From: Pseudomonadota bacterium
GTDB lineage: Bacteria; Pseudomonadota; Gammaproteobacteria; JAKAQQ01
NCBI GenBank assembly: GCA_021828425.1
Contig: JAKARN010000062.1
Span: 1 to 7,824 of the forward strand
Reading direction: 5' to 3'
Length of the DNA stretch: 7,824 nucleotides
Shown here: piece after piece, positions 1 to 5,874 of the stretch
Layout of the letters: each line of letters opens with the position of its first letter
Position numbering within the stretch: the stretch's first letter is position 1
Notes under the pieces: model-generated
What the model was told of the DNA's origin: nothing
The model's database searches: none
What the model saw: the letters and a program-made list of their open reading frames with translations, nothing else
Program-made: the position numbers and the translations under genes

Positions 1-446
1 CGGCCGCCTTGGCCGGCCAGGATCCTCCCGAGAGCGCTGAGCAGACCGGTTCGGGCCAGGATCCGGAGCAGCCGGTCAAAGAACCGGAGTCGGCCCGGGT
101 GTTCCGCAAACCCGATGACCCAATGCCTCAGGGAGAAACGGCGCCGGATCGGCATCACGGCCCGGACCCGGTCGATCAGGTCTCCATAGGGGACGGAAGC
201 TGGGCAGACGGCCTCGCACGTGAGACAGCCGAGACAGTGATCGAGTGCGTCCACCACCGTGGGATCGAAGCCCACTTCCCCCCGGTCCAGTGCTTCCATG
301 AGCCGGATCCGTCCGCGCGGAGACTCGGTCTCGAGGGCCGTGAGGCGGTAGGTCGGACACTGGGGCAGGCAGAGCGCGCATTTCACGCATTGGTCCGTCC
401 GCTCCAAGCCGTAGCGGCCGGGTGACGGAGGGGAGGGGTCAGTCAT
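1..446 (-). CDS. GlcF/LutA-like iron-sulfur oxidoreductase subunit, N-terminal part (cut by window edge)
   Basis: Partial gene; the first 148 codons are visible and the rest lies left of the window. Two ferredoxin-type [4Fe-4S] motifs are plain: CVKCALCLPQCP at residues 20-31 and CLGCLTCEAVCP at 71-82, separated by the family-typical segment ESPRGRIRLMEAL (41-53). This layout is that of glycolate oxidase iron-sulfur subunit GlcF and its lactate-oxidation relative LutA, soluble proteins that pass electrons from a flavin dehydrogenase. The C-terminal cysteine-rich (CCG) domains expected of the family are outside the window, so the substrate cannot be named. The ATG at 446 is the only reasonable start because an in-frame TGA lies three codons upstream (453-455). 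No strong Shine-Dalgarno is visible. The gene diverges from fpr with a 137-bp shared upstream region, so a redox link is possible but is inference. Confidence 0.85.
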   Translation of the reverse strand, partial: MTDPSPPSPGRYGLERTDQCVKCALCLPQCPTYRLTALETESPRGRIRLMEALDRGEVGFDPTVVDALDHCLGCLTCEAVCPASVPYGDLIDRVRAVMPIRRRFSLRHWVIGFAEHPGRLRFFDRLLRILARTGLLSALGRILAGQGG

Positions 447-469
447 CGGGTTTCAGGTCGCGGTTTGGA

Positions 470-475
470 TACAAT
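470..475 (+). promoter_or_regulatory. Possible -10 element for fpr
   Basis: TACAAT matches TATAAT at five of six positions, but no credible -35 hexamer lies 16-18 bp upstream. It overlaps the candidate minus-strand -10. It would give fpr a leader of about 105 nt containing the inverted repeat at 525-560. Weak support only. Confidence 0.2.
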
Positions 476-502
476 AGTAGATCCTTGGATCCCTGAGGTG
501 AA
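474..502 (-). promoter_or_regulatory. Candidate sigma70-type promoter for the iron-sulfur gene
   Basis: Read on the minus strand, TTCACC (497-502) and TACTAT (474-479) are separated by 17 bp. Each matches four of six positions of TTGACA and TATAAT. The -10 ends 27 nt before the ATG at 446. The match is modest and could be chance. Confidence 0.3.
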
Positions 503-524
503 GTATGAAGGGGACCGCGCCCAA

Positions 525-560
525 GGGTCCAGGTGGGGTGCTCCGGAATTGTCTGGACCC
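525..560 (+). repeat. Perfect 8-bp inverted repeat in the fpr leader
   Basis: GGGTCCAG (525-532) is the exact reverse complement of CTGGACCC (553-560), with a 20-nt loop. A third arm, GGACC (512-516), can pair with GGTCC (526-530) instead, so two hairpins are mutually exclusive. It lies 23 nt before the fpr start codon. It could be an operator, an RNA structure in the leader, or a chance repeat in GC-rich DNA. No T tract follows, so it is not a conventional terminator. Confidence 0.5.
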
Positions 561-571
561 CCGAGGGATCC

Positions 572-575
572 GAGG
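572..575 (+). promoter_or_regulatory. Shine-Dalgarno (GAGG) that selects the fpr start
   Basis: GAGG lies 8 nt before the ATG at 584. The alternative in-frame GTG at 533 has no such site and sits inside the inverted repeat, so the ATG at 584 is preferred. Confidence 0.6.
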
Positions 576-583
576 ACTCGTTC

Positions 584-1327
584 ATGCCCCATGAGCTTTT
601 CGGGTTGCGGCTCGTTGCCCGCCGCCCGCTCACGCCCCGCGTTTTGGAGTTTCGATTTGCGCGCGTCGATGGGCACCCCTTCGACTATATCCCCGGCCAG
701 TTCATCACCCTGCATTTTCCCAGCCCCGAAGGAGAACTGCGCCGGAGCTACAGCATTGCCTCGCCACCGGAGGAGGCGGCGGAGAACGGATCAATCGCCA
801 TCGCCGTCACTGAGGTGCCGAACGGTCGTGCCTGCCGTATCCTGTTCGGCCTGTCGTCCGGTGAGGTGGTACAGGCCTCCGGCCCGTTCGGCCGCTTTAT
901 CCTGAGGGATGATCCCGGCATGGACTACCTGCTCGTGGCAACCGGCACCGGCGTCTCGCCCTATCGGGCCATGTTGCCCAGCCTGGGCCAGCGTCTCGCC
1001 GGATCCGGTCGGGAGATCCGGCTCCTGCTCGGGGTGCGGGGTCCCGAGGAGTTGCTGTACGGCCAAGATTTCCTGGCTCTCGCGCAAGCCGTCCCGGCGT
1101 TTGGATTTACCGCTTGCCTGAGCCGGTCCCTGTCCGATCCCGCGCGGGATTATGAGCACAAGGGTTATGTCCAGGAGACACTGAAATCATTGCCCCTGGA
1201 TCCCCGTCGGCAGGTGGTTTACCTTTGCGGGAACCCGGAGATGATCGATGCCTCACTGGTCTACCTCAAGTCGCTGGATTTTGCCCTCCCGGCAATTCGA
1301 CGTGAGAAATACCTCTCCGCAAACTAG
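584..1327 (+). CDS. fpr: Ferredoxin/flavodoxin-NADP+ reductase
   Basis: Predicted 247-aa cytosolic FAD enzyme moving electrons between NADPH and ferredoxin or flavodoxin. The N-terminal half is the FAD-binding barrel with the diagnostic RSYSIAS at residues 54-60 and ASGPFG at 98-103. The C-terminal half is the NADP-binding Rossmann domain with GTGVSP at 121-126 and CGNPEM at 215-220. The protein ends in REKYLSAN, a short tail of the kind that packs near FAD in bacterial-class reductases; it ends in Asn rather than an aromatic residue. Length fits the bacterial FPR class (about 250 aa). The start is chosen by the GAGG ribosome site and by agreement with the family N-terminus; a GTG 17 codons upstream is less likely. 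It is transcribed away from the iron-sulfur gene and towards ettA, with interlocking stop codons. Related flavin reductases share this fold, but the motifs and size favour Fpr. Confidence 0.88.
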   Translation: MPHELFGLRLVARRPLTPRVLEFRFARVDGHPFDYIPGQFITLHFPSPEGELRRSYSIASPPEEAAENGSIAIAVTEVPNGRACRILFGLSSGEVVQASGPFGRFILRDDPGMDYLLVATGTGVSPYRAMLPSLGQRLAGSGREIRLLLGVRGPEELLYGQDFLALAQAVPAFGFTACLSRSLSDPARDYEHKGYVQETLKSLPLDPRRQVVYLCGNPEMIDASLVYLKSLDFALPAIRREKYLSAN

Positions 1328-3000
1328 CCGTCCCCGACGCGGTGGGAGGGATGCCGCGTAATAAACTCACTGTAGTCGCCTTCCTCGAACAGGGTCTGGC
1401 CGGTTCCATCGAAGGCCAGGATGTGGGTGGCGATACGGTCGAGAAACCAGCGGTCATGGGAGGTCACGAGGACGGATCCCGGAAAGGCCAGTAACGCCTC
1501 TTCCAGGGCGCGCAAGGTCTCGACATCGAGGTCGTTGGTGGGTTCGTCGAGAAGCAGCACATTACCGCCTTCGCGCAGGAGCCTTGCAAGATGGACCCGG
1601 TTGCGTTCTCCGCCCGCGAGCCGGCTCAACGGCTTTTGCTGGTCGGGACCCCGAAAGTTGAAGCGTCCCACATAGGCCCGGGAGGCCATGGTGAAACCGC
1701 CCACCACGAGCTGGTCCACGCCGTCGGTGATGTACTGCCAGACGGTCTGCGTGCCGTCGAGATCCTGACGCAACTGGTCGACATGGGCAAGCCGGGTGGT
1801 CTCGCCCCGGATGATCTGCCCGCGGTCGGGTTTTTCCGAACCGGTGATCAGGTGCAGAAGCGTACTTTTGCCGGCCCCGTTGGGGCCGATGATGCCGATG
1901 ATGGCCCCGCGTTCGACCTCAAAGCTCAGGTGATCGAACAGCAGACGCGGCCCGTAGCTTTTTCCCGCATCCTGGACCCGGATCACGACTTCCCCGAGCC
2001 GGGGGCCGGGGGGAATGTAGAGTTCCCGCGTTTCCTGGCGTTTCTGGAAGTCCCGCGAGCTCAGTTCCTCGTAGCGCTGGATCCGGGCCTTGTTTTTGGC
2101 CTGCCGGCCCCGGCTGCCCTGACGGATCCACTCGAGTTCGTCCTTGAGTGTTCTCCGGACGGCGGCTTCTTCGCGCGATTCCTGGGCCAGACGGGCCTCC
2201 TTGCCGGCGAGCCAGGAGGTGTAGTTGCCTTCCCAGGGCAATCCCCGGCCCCGGTCGATTTCGAGGATCCAGCCGACCACGTGGTCGAGAAAGTACCGGT
2301 CATGTGTCACCAGGATGACCGTCCCGGGATAGTCACGAAGCGTTTTTTCGAGCCAGGCGACCGATTCGACGTCGAGGTGGTTTGTGGGCTCGTCCATGAG
2401 AAGGAGATCGGGCTGTGAAAGAAGCAGTCGGCACAGCGCCACGCGCCGGCGTTCCCCACCCGACAAGGTGGCGATCCGGGCGGTGGGATCCGGGAGACCC
2501 AGCGCGGCCGAAGCCACCTTCAGGCGGTGTTCCCAGTTCCATCCGTTCTGGTGTTCGATGGCATCCTGGAGCTCAGCCTGTTCGGAGAGCAGGGCATCCA
2601 TCTGCTCCGGCGTGAGCGGCTCGCCCAGCTTCTGGCTCACGGCATCAAAGCGGGAGAGCAGGGCACGCAGATCGGAGAGTCCCTCCTCGACGCTTTCCCG
2701 CACCGTTTTTTCCCCGTCCAGTTCGGGTTCCTGCGGCAGGTAACCGATGCGGGTTCCGGGAACCAAGAGGCGTTCCCCCTCGAAATCCGTATCCACACCG
2801 GCCAGGATGCGGAGCAGGGTCGACTTGCCGGCCCCGTTGATGCCCAGAATTCCGATCTTTGCGCCCTGGAGAAAGGAGAGGGAGAGACCCTCCAGAATCA
2901 CCCGCTGGGGGGGGACCACCCGGCGCAGTCTCTGTACCGTGAGGAGAGGGGTGGCCACTTCGGTCTCGGGTGATGACGGGCAGGTGGGCAATTCTGCCAC
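1324..3000 (-). CDS. ettA: Energy-dependent translational throttle protein EttA (ABC-F ATPase)
   Basis: Soluble ABC-F protein that, in E. coli, binds the ribosomal E site and gates the first steps of elongation according to the ATP/ADP ratio. Two ABC domains are complete: Walker A GINGAGKST at residues 53-61 and GPNGAGKST at 372-380; signatures LSGGE at 179-183 and LAGGE at 461-465; Walker B DEPTNHLD ending at 210 and DEPTNDLD ending at 492, with catalytic Glu204 and Glu486. The linker that contacts tRNA lies between the domains, and YVGRFNFRG (443-451) is typical of EttA. The start is uncertain: the GTG at 3000 gives 558 aa, while a GTG at 2958 (residue 15) would place the N-terminus exactly where E. 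coli EttA begins. Neither has a strong ribosome site. The C-terminus stops near residue 558 and lacks the basic tail of the E. coli protein. It lies 24 nt downstream of rimK, probably co-transcribed. Confidence 0.93.
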   Translation of the reverse strand: MAELPTCPSSPETEVATPLLTVQRLRRVVPPQRVILEGLSLSFLQGAKIGILGINGAGKSTLLRILAGVDTDFEGERLLVPGTRIGYLPQEPELDGEKTVRESVEEGLSDLRALLSRFDAVSQKLGEPLTPEQMDALLSEQAELQDAIEHQNGWNWEHRLKVASAALGLPDPTARIATLSGGERRRVALCRLLLSQPDLLLMDEPTNHLDVESVAWLEKTLRDYPGTVILVTHDRYFLDHVVGWILEIDRGRGLPWEGNYTSWLAGKEARLAQESREEAAVRRTLKDELEWIRQGSRGRQAKNKARIQRYEELSSRDFQKRQETRELYIPPGPRLGEVVIRVQDAGKSYGPRLLFDHLSFEVERGAIIGIIGPNGAGKSTLLHLITGSEKPDRGQIIRGETTRLAHVDQLRQDLDGTQTVWQYITDGVDQLVVGGFTMASRAYVGRFNFRGPDQQKPLSRLAGGERNRVHLARLLREGGNVLLLDEPTNDLDVETLRALEEALLAFPGSVLVTSHDRWFLDRIATHILAFDGTGQTLFEEGDYSEFITRHPSHRVGDG

Positions 3001-3024
3001 ATTCGCGGAGTTTGGAATGGATCG

Positions 3025-3942
3025 TCAGGGAGGGGGCGGCCCGGATCGGGGAGGATGGGTCCGTCTTTCGAGAATGCGCCGTTCGAGGTCGCGGATCATG
3101 CGTCCCGCGATGTCGATCCGCGTCGCCTTCTCGACCCCCTCCAGTCCGGGCGTGGCGTTGACCTCGAGCACGACCGGTCCCGAGTCCGTTTCCAGGAGAT
3201 CCACTCCCGCAACATGGAGCCCGAGAATCCGTGCCGCCGTCCGTGCCAGGCGGGCGGCCACCGGATCCTGAGGGATACGCCGGGCCGAGCCCCCCTGGTG
3301 GAGATTGGCACGGAACCCGCCCTTGGGGTTCCTGCGCTCGATGGCTGCGGCGATCTCGTCTCCGATCACGAAATAGCGAAGATCCCGGCCGCGGGATTCG
3401 GTCACAAAGCGTTGCACGAGAAAGTGGGCCATCAAGGCACGCAGGGTTTCGGTGACGCTTTCTGCGGCCTCGGGATTTTCCGCGAGTACGACTCCGATGC
3501 CTTGGGATCCTTCAATGAGCTTGATGATGAGGGGCGGGGGTGGCAACAGCCCGAGCAGGGCCGGATTGTCTTCGGGAGCGAAGGCCATGGCGGTTTCCGG
3601 GATCGGAATGCCGGCTGCGACCAAATGCTGCAGCATGCAGAGCTTGTTGCGTGTCCGGAGAATGGCCGCACTTGGATTCTGGACGGTGGCTCCCTGGATC
3701 TCGAACTGGCGGACCACCGAGGTTCCGTAGCTTGTGATCGAGGTTCCGATGCGGGGGAGTACCCCATCAATTCCGGTAATCGCCCGGCCCTGGTAGTGAA
3801 TGCCCGAATGCTGGGTGGAGAGGGAAAGGTAACAGCGGACGGGATCCACGATGCGGATCCGGTGGCCCCGTGCGCGCGCTGCTTCCGCCAGGCGACGCGT
3901 CGAATACAGTTGAGCATAACGGGACAGGAGGATGAACCGCAT
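3025..3942 (-). CDS. rimK: RimK-family ATP-grasp alpha-L-glutamate ligase (ribosomal protein S6 modification)
   Basis: Predicted 305-aa cytosolic ATP-grasp ligase. In E. coli RimK adds glutamate residues to the C-terminus of ribosomal protein S6. The N-terminus matches RimK in register and includes LLSRYAQLYS (5-14). PRIGTSITSYGTSVVRQFE (63-81) is the diagnostic family block. The ATP-grasp core includes KLIEGSQGIGVVL (141-153) and the metal/ATP-binding EVNATPGLEG (260-269), followed by RIDIAG. Length matches E. coli RimK (300 aa); the last dozen residues are a Pro-rich tail (PPRSGPPPP) not seen there. The ATG at 3942 is chosen by family alignment; no good Shine-Dalgarno is visible. It heads a two-gene unit with ettA and diverges from glyA. 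Related ligases (LysX, MptN, GshB-like) are less likely given near full-length agreement with RimK; the S6 substrate is inferred from homology. Confidence 0.92.
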   Translation of the reverse strand: MRFILLSRYAQLYSTRRLAEAARARGHRIRIVDPVRCYLSLSTQHSGIHYQGRAITGIDGVLPRIGTSITSYGTSVVRQFEIQGATVQNPSAAILRTRNKLCMLQHLVAAGIPIPETAMAFAPEDNPALLGLLPPPPLIIKLIEGSQGIGVVLAENPEAAESVTETLRALMAHFLVQRFVTESRGRDLRYFVIGDEIAAAIERRNPKGGFRANLHQGGSARRIPQDPVAARLARTAARILGLHVAGVDLLETDSGPVVLEVNATPGLEGVEKATRIDIAGRMIRDLERRILERRTHPPRSGPPPP

Positions 3943-3965
3943 GACACCGGCGGGAGTGGATGGAA

Positions 3966-3983
3966 CGGGCTCAGTGTAGCCCG
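3966..3983 (-). promoter_or_regulatory. Candidate rimK -10 element inside a perfect inverted repeat
   Basis: CGGGCT (3966-3971) and AGCCCG (3978-3983) are perfect inverted repeats with a 6-nt spacer. Read on the minus strand the spacer carries TACACT (3973-3978), a plausible sigma70 -10 hexamer (four of six) 30 nt before the rimK ATG. No good -35 hexamer stands 16-18 bp upstream. The palindrome could be a repressor site or a leader hairpin. Confidence 0.3.
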
Positions 3984-4032
3984 GTCGGATCCCGGAAGCC
4001 TGGCAGGAAAAGCCCCTGGGCGGTTTGGGGGG

Positions 4033-4054
4033 CCTCGACGGTCCCCCGTGGAGG
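4033..4054 (+). repeat. Near-perfect inverted repeat within the glyA promoter
   Basis: CCTCGACGG (4033-4041) pairs with CCGTGGAGG (4046-4054) at eight of nine positions around a 4-nt loop; the one mismatch is G4037/G4050. It covers the candidate -35 and most of the spacer of the glyA promoter. No T tract follows on either strand, so it does not look like a terminator. An operator role is inference. Confidence 0.5.
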
Positions 4055-4063
4055 GGCTACAAT
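4035..4063 (+). promoter_or_regulatory. Likely sigma70-type promoter of the glyA-nrdR-ribD-ribE unit
   Basis: TCGACG (4035-4040, four of six to TTGACA) and TACAAT (4058-4063, five of six to TATAAT) are separated by exactly 17 bp. Transcription would begin near 4070, giving glyA a leader of about 27 nt. This is the best promoter match in the window. Confidence 0.55.
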
Positions 4064-4096
4064 TGCCATCGCCGAAGCATCTGCCCGAGACCCGCC

Positions 4097-5365
4097 ATGT
4101 CCCCACTCCCACGCTACGGACGGATGACCTCCCTGGCCGACTACGATCCCGAGCTGGGACAGGCCATGGAACACGAACGGGAACGGCAGGAGCAATACCT
4201 GGAACTGATTGCTTCGGAGAACTATGCGAGCCCCCGGGTTCTGGAAGCCCAGGGATCGGTCCTGACCAACAAGTACGCCGAAGGGTATCCGGGACACCGG
4301 TACTATGGCGGTTGCACCTTTGTGGATGTGGCTGAAAACCTGGCGATTGAACGGGCCCGCGAGCTCTTTGGTGCGGACTACGTGAATGTACAGCCCCACT
4401 CCGGATCGCAGGCCAACGCGGCGACGTATCTGGCGTTGATCCGCCCCGGCGACCGGATCGTGGGCATGAGCTTGGCCGATGGAGGCCATCTCACGCACGG
4501 TGCCAAGGTCAGTTTCTCCGGAAAATTGTTTCAAGCCTCTCAGTATGGCGTTGACCCGGTGACAGGTCTTCTGGACTACGAAAAACTCGAGGCTCTGGTT
4601 GATCGCGAACGCCCGAAACTCCTGATGGCGGGGTTTTCCGCCTATTCCCGGGTTCTCGATTGGGCCCGCTTCCGGGCGATTGCCGACCGGGTCGGGGCTT
4701 TCCTCGTGGTCGATATGGCGCATGTGGCCGGCCTCGTCGCGGCCGGGCTTTATCCCAACCCGGTGCCGCATGCGGATGTGGTCACTTCGACCACCCACAA
4801 GACCCTCCGGGGGCCCCGGGGTGGCCTCATTCTGGCCCGGCAAAACCCGGAAATCGCAAAAAGGCTGGCCGCGATGATTTTCCCGGGAACCCAGGGCGGA
4901 CCGCTGATGCATGTGATTGCGGCCAAGGCCGTGGCCTTCAGGGAGGCCCTCGAGCCCGAGTTTCGGGAATATCAGGCCCAGGTTGTCGCCAATGCCCGTG
5001 CCATGGCCCAGGTGTTTTTGGAACGTGGGTTCAAGGTGGTTTCGGGGGGGACCGATAATCACCTGTTTCTCCTGGACCTGATCGGCCATCCGCTGACCGG
5101 TCAGGATGCCGAGCACCGTCTCGAGGCGGTCCATCTGACCGTAAACAAAAATGCCGTTCCGAACGATCCCCGCCCACCCCGGGTGACGAGCGGTCTCCGA
5201 ATTGGCACTCCGGCCATGACGACCCGCGGGATGGGACTGACCGAGTCCCGACGCGTGGCTGAAATCATCATCGAAACCCTGGATCCGGCCACGTCCGCCG
5301 TCCGTCAGGATGCGTTGCGTGAAGAAGTCACCGATCTCTGCCGGAGATTCCCGGTTTACGGGTAG
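4097..5365 (+). CDS. glyA: Serine hydroxymethyltransferase
   Basis: PLP-dependent cytosolic enzyme converting serine and tetrahydrofolate to glycine and 5,10-methylene-THF, the main source of one-carbon units for thymidylate, purines and methionine. Predicted 422 aa (E. coli 417). Conserved blocks include LIASENY (37-43), the [10 protein letters not shown] and RYYGG region, [18 protein letters not shown], and the PLP-lysine motif STTHKT, with Lys235 as the Schiff-base residue (E. coli Lys229). The C-terminus ends RFPVYG, as in the family. The start at 4097 has GAGA 7 nt upstream and lies just after the promoter; an ATG at 4124 (residue 10) is a second option and would give 413 aa. It is the first gene of the plus-strand unit; nrdR follows after 4 nt. 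Intact and typical. Confidence 0.97.
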   Translation: MSPLPRYGRMTSLADYDPELGQAMEHERERQEQYLELIASENYASPRVLEAQGSVLTNKYAEGYPGHRYYGGCTFVDVAENLAIERARELFGADYVNVQPHSGSQANAATYLALIRPGDRIVGMSLADGGHLTHGAKVSFSGKLFQASQYGVDPVTGLLDYEKLEALVDRERPKLLMAGFSAYSRVLDWARFRAIADRVGAFLVVDMAHVAGLVAAGLYPNPVPHADVVTSTTHKTLRGPRGGLILARQNPEIAKRLAAMIFPGTQGGPLMHVIAAKAVAFREALEPEFREYQAQVVANARAMAQVFLERGFKVVSGGTDNHLFLLDLIGHPLTGQDAEHRLEAVHLTVNKNAVPNDPRPPRVTSGLRIGTPAMTTRGMGLTESRRVAEIIIETLDPATSAVRQDALREEVTDLCRRFPVYG

Positions 5366-5369
5366 GCCG

Positions 5370-5867
5370 ATGCATTGTCCGAGTTGCGGACATGTCGAGA
5401 CCCGGGTGATCGATTCCCGGCTGCTGAATGACGGGCAGGGAATCCGCAGGCGACGGCATTGCCTCTCATGCGGGGAGCGATTCACGACGCTGGAACAGGC
5501 GCAATGGGCTTACCCGCGGGTGATCAAGCGGGATGGACGGCGCGAACCGTTCGAAGAGCAAAAAATCCGTGCGGGTCTCCTGCGTGCTCTTGAGAAACGG
5601 CCCGTCCCGACGGAGACACTCGAATCACTGATCCAGGATCTCCTGCGCCGGATCCGGACGGTTGGAGAATCGGAAATCGCAGCACGGCAGATCGGGGAGT
5701 GGGTCATGGAAAAACTGCGTGATCTGGATCCGGTGGCCTACGTTCGTTTTGCCTCCGTTTATCGCGATTTCAACGATGTCCATGATTTTCGCAGGGCCAT
5801 CGACCGCCTGTCCGAGCCCGCGAGCCGTCACGGGAATCGCAAAAACCGCCCCCCCCATTCCTCCTGA
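5370..5867 (+). CDS. nrdR: Transcriptional repressor NrdR
   Basis: Nucleotide-sensing repressor of ribonucleotide reductase genes. Predicted 165 aa. The N-terminal zinc ribbon is complete, with CPSC at residues 3-6 and CLSC at 31-34 and the basic stretch RRRRH (26-30) between them. An ATP-cone domain follows, beginning near PRVIKRDGRREPFEEQKI and including the conserved RFASVYRDF. E. coli NrdR is 149 aa; the extra length is a basic, probably disordered tail of about 18 residues after the ATP-cone. The ATG at 5370, 4 nt after the glyA stop, gives the canonical MHCPSC start; translation is probably coupled to glyA because only a weak GGGTAGG precedes it. No ribonucleotide reductase gene or NrdR box is visible here, so its targets are elsewhere. 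Confidence 0.96.
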   Translation: MHCPSCGHVETRVIDSRLLNDGQGIRRRRHCLSCGERFTTLEQAQWAYPRVIKRDGRREPFEEQKIRAGLLRALEKRPVPTETLESLIQDLLRRIRTVGESEIAARQIGEWVMEKLRDLDPVAYVRFASVYRDFNDVHDFRRAIDRLSEPASRHGNRKNRPPHSS

Positions 5868-5874
5868 AGTGCCC

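Noticed and set aside
1..18. Short inverted repeat CGGCC/GGCCG at the left edge
   Set aside because: It lies inside the iron-sulfur gene and is easily explained by GC-rich coding sequence.
1591..2418. A 275-codon open frame on the plus strand opposite ettA
   Set aside because: It is antisense to the conserved ABC domains of EttA; there is no ribosome site or family resemblance.
3943..4096. NrdR box (autoregulation) or PurR box upstream of glyA
   Set aside because: No AT-rich ACAC...GTGT-type NrdR box pair and no ACGCAAACGTTTGCGT-like PurR site is present.
3055..4335. A 426-codon open frame on the plus strand opposite rimK and running into glyA
   Set aside because: It overlaps rimK and the glyA start in other frames, and its translation is low-complexity Gly/Arg/Pro-rich without motifs.
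3971..5485. A 504-codon open frame on the minus strand opposite glyA
   Set aside because: It lies opposite an unmistakable glyA, its translation has no recognisable domain, and long antisense frames are common in GC-rich codon-biased DNA.
5662..5874. Longer RibD with an N-terminal extension through nrdR
   Set aside because: The extension reads nrdR in another frame, and RibD motifs and family length fit the start at 5875.
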